NCBI GenBank assembly: GCA_947034895.1
Contig: OX344765.1
Span: forward strand, 24,867,001-24,931,000
DNA: 64,000 nt
Reading direction: 5' to 3'
Source: Rhytidiadelphus loreus
Taxonomy: Eukaryota > Streptophyta > Bryopsida > Hypnales > Hylocomiaceae
The first letter of the stretch is position 1; the number at the start of each line of letters is the position of its first letter. The notes below the pieces were generated by a model. That model had not been told where the DNA came from, did no database searches, and was given only the letters and a program-made list of their open reading frames with translations. Positions 59,335-64,000 of the stretch are shown piece by piece. The position numbers and the translations under genes were made by a program.

Positions 59335-59866
59335 TTCGTCGACGGGCGCGCCGGACGGGCGAGCTTCTGTCGACGGGCACGGAACGGGCGTGATGGACGG
59401 GTATCTGGACAGGCGGGATTTAGGGTATCTGGACGGTTTGGATGGACGGGTATGTGGACGAAAAACTGGACGGGCGGGTGGACGGGCATCTGGACGGGCA
59501 TGTGGACGGGAGGGTGGGCGGTTGTGTGGACGGGTATCTGGACGGGCGGGATGGACAGGTATGTGGACGGAAAACTGGACGGGCATCTGGACGGGCATGT
59601 GGACGGAAGGGTGGGCGGTTGTGTGGACGGGTATCTGGACGGGCGGGATGGACGGGTAAGTGGACGGTTCTCTGGACGGGCATGTGGACGGAAGGGTGGA
59701 CGGTTGTGTGGACGGGCATGTGGACGGAAGGGTGGGCGATTGTGTGGACGGGTATCTGGACGGGCGGGATGTACGGGTCTTTGGACGGAAAACTGGACGG
59801 GCGGGTGGACGGGCATGTGGACGGGCATCTGGACGGGTAAGTGGACGGTTCTCTGGACGGGTGGGA
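59335..59866. repeat. GC-rich 12-bp minisatellite (TGGACGGGCATG-like)
   Basis: About forty units on TGGACGGG[CT]AT[CG], with variants GGAAGGGTGGGCGG, TTGTGTGGACGG and GGCGGGATGGACGGG. Higher-order blocks of about 130 bp recur. Because 12 is divisible by three, several frames stay open on both strands and read as (V/W)DG-rich or PVH/PS-rich peptides; these are unlikely to be genes. It abuts the truncated left end of a family 3 element at 59879. Confidence 0.93.
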
Positions 59867-59878
59867 TTGGATTTTTTG

Positions 59879-60530
59879 CCTAAATGCCCGAAGCACCCAA
59901 ATTTGGTGTTGGCAAAACTTCGAAGTCAAATAAAACCTAACCAAATTGCTATTTTTAGTAGTATCTAAGTTGCTATTTTTAGGAAGTTCTTCTTGAAGTC
60001 TAGTTTTAGCATCAATAGTCTATTCTTAAAAATAAATGATAGTGATTTATCGTTCCAAGACTTTGTGCAAGGGTACCCATTGCAATCTTAACTTCTTGTA
60101 GCATTGAGAGCTTTTGGAAATGTGCCTCGAAAACACAACAAGATCTTGGAGAAAACATCACATTCAAATTTGAAATTTAATTAAAAGAAAAATATGGAGT
60201 ATACTTTTAAAAGCCGTAAATTGTTTGGGGTTATATATGTTAGGCAATTTAACCTCATGTTTTTTGGGTCTAAATTTTTTTTAATTTTACTTGTGAAAAC
60301 TGAAAAGAGGATTGGAAGACTTCACATCATTTTTGTAGTTTTAACACCCTCATGTTCAAACATTATAATCTTTTACTCTATAAGTGATATTGTTGTGTTT
60401 TAGCAACCTATGAGATTGCTAACATGTCTTGTTTGAATTTATACGGTTACAATTTTTTGCAAATTGATACACCTAGTCTCCTAATAAAAAATGTTGACAT
60501 TTTGTTCAATAATGCCATAATGCCATTTGA
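59879..60530. mobile_element. Family 3 TTAA-type element, both ends lost
   Basis: Starts CCTAAATGCCCGAAGCACCC, where 27360 has CCTAAATGCCCGAGGCACCC, and stays similar through the TTAACCTCAT region to about 60530. The outer CC plus TTAA on the left is replaced by the minisatellite edge, and the right terminus is not recognisable. Confidence 0.75.
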
Positions 60531-60773
60531 GAAAAAATGGAAAATGTTAAATACTTTAATTTGTAAACTTTGGATTTAAAAAAAAAATGAGGGAGTAGTC
60601 AATCATGTGTCCAACTAAAAAAAGATTCAAACTAATAGAAAAGAAGTTACAAAACGTGAATTATTTAGGGTTTAATTCTAAAGACTTAAAGGAGATTTCA
60701 TCAAATATGAAGCGATTGAGATTTTTGTTTATTATTTTAGGCTTTGGTAAAGAATTTCCATTGTTTTTATTTC
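60531..60773. other. AT-rich sequence
   Basis: Nothing is recognised except GAGGGAGTAG near 60588, which resembles the right end of Stowaway-type elements. Confidence 0.4.
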
Positions 60774-61434
60774 TTAGACCCTAAAGTAACATACTCTCAT
60801 TGTCCTTGCTGCAAGGGACAAAATGGATTTTCGATAGGCGCCCATGATCTAATTTTTTACTCAAACTTTTGAAAACTTTTTCATAAGAATGATAAAATAG
60901 AATTATAGAATGATAGATAAACTTATGAGTTTATTCATAATACAATTTCTATTCCAATAATCCAATCGGTGCCTAGGAGCAAGGGGTTAGGGATAGGCCA
61001 CAAGAACAGAATAACCTCAAACAGGGGAGATCGGGACACTGGGCGGTCCAGGACTCCGGGTAGACAAAAAAATCCACAATAAAATGAAATACAAATTTGT
61101 ATATTTTTTTCTAGTTGCATTATATTTTCTTTTAAATGGGAGGCTTTCATTCATCCCATTTGGATTAGGAATAGAAAAGTTATGGATTTTTCTATGGAGC
61201 GGGCAATCCTAGCCACTTCTTTAAATAGATTTGGAGCTTTCACTTCGAATGCTAATAACTTTCAATCCATACGGTCAAACATCACAAATTTATGGTCACG
61301 TCATCTAAGACAAGTGCAGAACAAGATCCTTTGGTTCAATTCAAAAAAAAATTGGAAAATTTAATTCATAGGTGAACATAGGGGTGGTTTAGGGTGGTTT
61401 GGGCCAAAAAATGGACTTCGGACTTTAGGGCAAC
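60774..61434. mobile_element. Family 2 TTAA-type element, eroded
   Basis: Left TTAGACCCTAAAGTAAC with GTCCTTGCTGCAAGGGACAAAATGGAT as in family 2. Right CTTCGGACTTTAGGGCAAC. Both TTAA flanks are mutated. The body order (GTGCCTAGGAGCAA, then TCAATCCATACGGTCAAAC) matches 19647-20576. Confidence 0.7.
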
Positions 61435-61714
61435 ACCCAAAATAAAGATAGAACACTCTTTTACCTACCATCTAAGCATACAAGCTTCTTCTATACTATT
61501 ACAAAAAGGTACAATAGATTACAAAAATAGACAAAGGCGAAGCAACAATACACAAGGTGGAAAGAAAACGATAAATGTACATACTTTATAAATCCGTTGA
61601 AGTACATAGTAAACTAATAAAGACTTTATATAATTACATATGTTTGCTTTGTACAACTTCCGGTATTTAATTCTATACATCTCTCTAGTTATACACAATC
61701 TAGTCCAAAACTAT
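61435..61714. other. 3' flank of the RING-H2 gene
   Basis: AT-rich; probably holds the 3' untranslated region. Confidence 0.4.
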
Positions 61715-63949
61715 CTATTCTACTTCTTCGATTACAACGCCTCGTGCTATGCTGTTTCTCAAAAATTGTTGCAATTCTCGTCGCGATTGCAAAGTCGTCA
61801 ATAGCTGAAATGCGTCGATGTCGTATCTATTATGTAAGTGGGAATAAATGGCACTCACGAGAGCTGGCTCATGGAAGGTATTGTCTTCAATGTACGTCAT
61901 TTGTTCCTCAAAACTCAGTTCACCCTCAAATCCGACTGGCGCGCCTTGAGAGTTAAACATGATGCGCTGTAGATGTGGCGCACGCACAAAAATGGAGCGG
62001 TCTTGGTCCCAATGTCCACCCGCAATCTGACCAAAATATAGTCGACGCCCTGGATCACCCTCTCCAAACACCCTCCTGATCACCTCTGTCACTTGGGCAT
62101 CACTCTGCCAATGTATCTCAGCGACCGTTCCTGCCGGGAGGTGTCGGTTGTCGTGGCCCCACTTCCAAAGCCATGTCACATCTGAACTCCAATGTACTCT
62201 ATTACCGAGGCCCGGTAAATTTTCTTCATTGTACTCGTACGCTGCAGGCATGTGGTCTTGAAGGCCAAACGTTTTGTACAGTCGTGCATGAAATGGAGCT
62301 CTACATTGCGCACATCTCTTTCTGGTGACCATGTGAGGAATGAGACACCCGGGGTGGTATAGATGGCCACATGTACCAAGATTCCATCCACCTTCTGGGC
62401 CAAACGGTTCTTGGCAAATTATACATGTTGTTCCATCTTGTATAAAAGCTGGAACGGACGGCCACACTAGTGGTGTAATGCCATCGCGGTTGGGTGGCTC
62501 GTACCGTTGGCACTCGATATTGTATTGGAATTCCAAGTCTGTACGGGAATTCCAATCGATGCTTGAATTCTCGGCGAACACTGGCAAATCGTCGGTGAAC
62601 ATTTCTTCCACCCGAGGCCATGAGGTCAAGCCAAAATAACGTTGACCGCCATCATTGAATTCCGCAACCACTCTCCTCACTTCACGCTGCATTTGCTCAG
62701 CCTCGTTTAGCGCCATGCTGCATGTCAACTTCATGTTGCACATTTGAAGCAGCATCTGTTCCTTTAGAGGATTGTGGACCAACCGCATGTTTTGAGCACT
62801 CATTGCAGTCATGGTCTGTTCCATGTCAGTTCGAGCTGCAGTCAACACCGCCACATCTGCCTCAGCGTTGTTGGCACGGAGTTCCAAAGCACGCATGGCG
62901 CTTGTTAATTCTTCCATGCTTGTGCGAGTACTTCCAACCTCTGCTTCAGCCCGCTCAGCACGTGCACGCATAATATCCAATGAGGCACTTTCTGCACTTG
63001 GAAAAATGGCCCGTGGTCGTACCACAAACTCAGGTGTATTGCTCAGGCCTGCTCTGTCTTCGTCTGCCCTGTATGTAGTACGTTCCACTACAACATCGAG
63101 TGGTGGAACTGAGTCTGTGCTGAACCGCCTGTTGCGCTCTACAAGCTTTGCTTCACGTGCGATGAGGCGCACGTTTTCATCTACAAGGGCCCGCATCCTT
63201 GCACTTTGAACTTCAAACTCTGCTGCATGAAGTCGCAGCGCTTCTTCTTTTTCCGCTTGCAGTGTTTGTACTAATTGGCGCAAGCGAATTAGTTCTTCAC
63301 TGTCAGCTTGGGCTCCACCAATCACATTTTGTTGGTTGACATTTGCACCGCTGCTCTGACCAACTTCTACTTCCATCAACTCCGTCCTTGGCTGCTCCAC
63401 GGGTGGAACCACATCCATTTGCACATTTTGAATACCAACCAATGGCACGGCAGGAATTTGTGCATTGTCCAGTGGCATGGCAGGATTTGTTGGAATGTGG
63501 CGAGTTCTATTTGGAAACTTGTTGTCCTGCTGTCTGCCCCAAAAGCTTCTCCAATCCACATCCTTGCCAAGAAAAACCTCCGCATATGCCATTTGGCACA
63601 ATGAAAGTGTCCCGTCCTTCTTCAATCTTGAACCCCAAAGTGCCAATGACACTTCAATCATCCTCTTCTTGAAGTGCGGATGGGTGCACTGGTCAATATT
63701 CACCACGCCAGATTTCACATGCACCTCGTACCGGTCGTGTGGCCAATGGCGGTTGATGTGGGCCCAATCTACAAACCGCCGACATGTCGCTCTTGTCCAT
63801 GGTGATTCTGCCTCCAACCACCCAGGCTGTGCCATAATCGCTGGGGCATTAAGTGTGCCCCAATCCAAAGTTGCTCTATTTCCTCTCTTCTTTCTATCGC
63901 TTCCCTCACCTCCAGGTCCCTCACCTCCTGCTACATCCTCTACATCCAT
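61715..63949 (-). CDS. RING-H2 coiled-coil protein, 744 aa, single long exon
   Basis: The ATG at 63949 (MDVEDVAGGEGPGG) is the first ATG after an in-frame GTG run. A CAG/GTATCAAG acceptor-like site sits just upstream, so a non-coding or short 5' exon may lie outside the window. A RING-H2 finger of C3H2C3 type is complete: C509, C512, C527, H529, H532, C535, C546, C549, suggesting E3 ubiquitin-ligase activity. Two long coiled coils lie at about 220-280 (EELIRLRQLVQTLQAEKEEA) and 315-400 (RAERAEAEVG...). A module W-[AG]-H-x-N-R-H-x-P occurs twice, at 62-70 and 597-605, each followed by an E-[VI]-H strand. There is no membrane segment. I do not know a named family for the WxHxNRHxP module. Codon use is GC-balanced, unlike the AT-rich neighbours. 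Confidence 0.85.
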   Translation of the reverse strand: MDVEDVAGGEGPGGEGSDRKKRGNRATLDWGTLNAPAIMAQPGWLEAESPWTRATCRRFVDWAHINRHWPHDRYEVHVKSGVVNIDQCTHPHFKKRMIEVSLALWGSRLKKDGTLSLCQMAYAEVFLGKDVDWRSFWGRQQDNKFPNRTRHIPTNPAMPLDNAQIPAVPLVGIQNVQMDVVPPVEQPRTELMEVEVGQSSGANVNQQNVIGGAQADSEELIRLRQLVQTLQAEKEEALRLHAAEFEVQSARMRALVDENVRLIAREAKLVERNRRFSTDSVPPLDVVVERTTYRADEDRAGLSNTPEFVVRPRAIFPSAESASLDIMRARAERAEAEVGSTRTSMEELTSAMRALELRANNAEADVAVLTAARTDMEQTMTAMSAQNMRLVHNPLKEQMLLQMCNMKLTCSMALNEAEQMQREVRRVVAEFNDGGQRYFGLTSWPRVEEMFTDDLPVFAENSSIDWNSRTDLEFQYNIECQRYEPPNRDGITPLVWPSVPAFIQDGTTCIICQEPFGPEGGWNLGTCGHLYHPGCLIPHMVTRKRCAQCRAPFHARLYKTFGLQDHMPAAYEYNEENLPGLGNRVHWSSDVTWLWKWGHDNRHLPAGTVAEIHWQSDAQVTEVIRRVFGEGDPGRRLYFGQIAGGHWDQDRSIFVRAPHLQRIMFNSQGAPVGFEGELSFEEQMTYIEDNTFHEPALVSAIYSHLHNRYDIDAFQLLTTLQSRRELQQFLRNSIARGVVIEEVE

Positions 63950-64000
63950 TCTTGATACCTGCACAATGACACACACGATACTGTATGCGAATACAATGAC

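Noticed and set aside
59171..59968. Long open frames on both strands in the minisatellite
   Set aside because: They follow from a 12-bp period divisible by three and give low-complexity peptides with no start context or domain.

Overview
The window looks like nuclear DNA from a land plant, most likely a bryophyte (moss or liverwort). It holds plant gene families (meiotic topoisomerase VIB-like protein, dehydrin-like LEA protein, HMA metal-binding protein, plant-type prolyl oligopeptidase, Hv1 proton channel). Introns are short (about 80-450 bp) with GT/AG borders. Genes are GC-balanced and sit in very AT-rich repeats. The lineage assignment is inference; no organism name can be read from the sequence.

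Layout. 1-5782: a decayed piggyBac element with a transposase pseudogene. 5783-9470: two GC-rich islands and two TTAA-flanked inverted-repeat elements. 9471-15700: a small secreted cysteine-containing protein gene broken by an in-frame TGA (10892-11224) and a three-exon HMA protein gene (12820-13877, minus). 16075-20576: a CACTA-like element and two more TTAA elements. 20690-26600: a dehydrin-like gene with two upstream ABRE cores and a multi-exon MTOPVIB gene (minus). 27353-29530: a TTAA element and a hAT transposase relic. 30527-36773: an intronless voltage-gated proton channel and a 12-exon prolyl oligopeptidase (minus; exons join to exactly 730 codons plus stop). 37200-61700: a repeat desert with foldbacks, MITEs, a higher-order tandem array, a second piggyBac relic, an organellar-type tRNA(CAU)-like sequence and a 12-bp GC-rich minisatellite. 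61715-63949: a 744-codon RING-H2/coiled-coil gene (minus).

The genes do not form a pathway. The unifying signal is transposable. At least ten AT-rich elements of about 0.2-1.4 kb have terminal inverted repeats starting CCCCTAAA (or close variants) and are bordered by TTAA, the target duplication typical of piggyBac. They fall into at least four sequence families. Together with the two transposase relics this suggests large piggyBac-related activity in this plant genome, now decayed. Several elements carry nested insertions, and unoccupied copies in the window serve as empty sites.

Most intergenic sequence outside these features is AT-rich and carries nothing I recognise; those stretches are listed.
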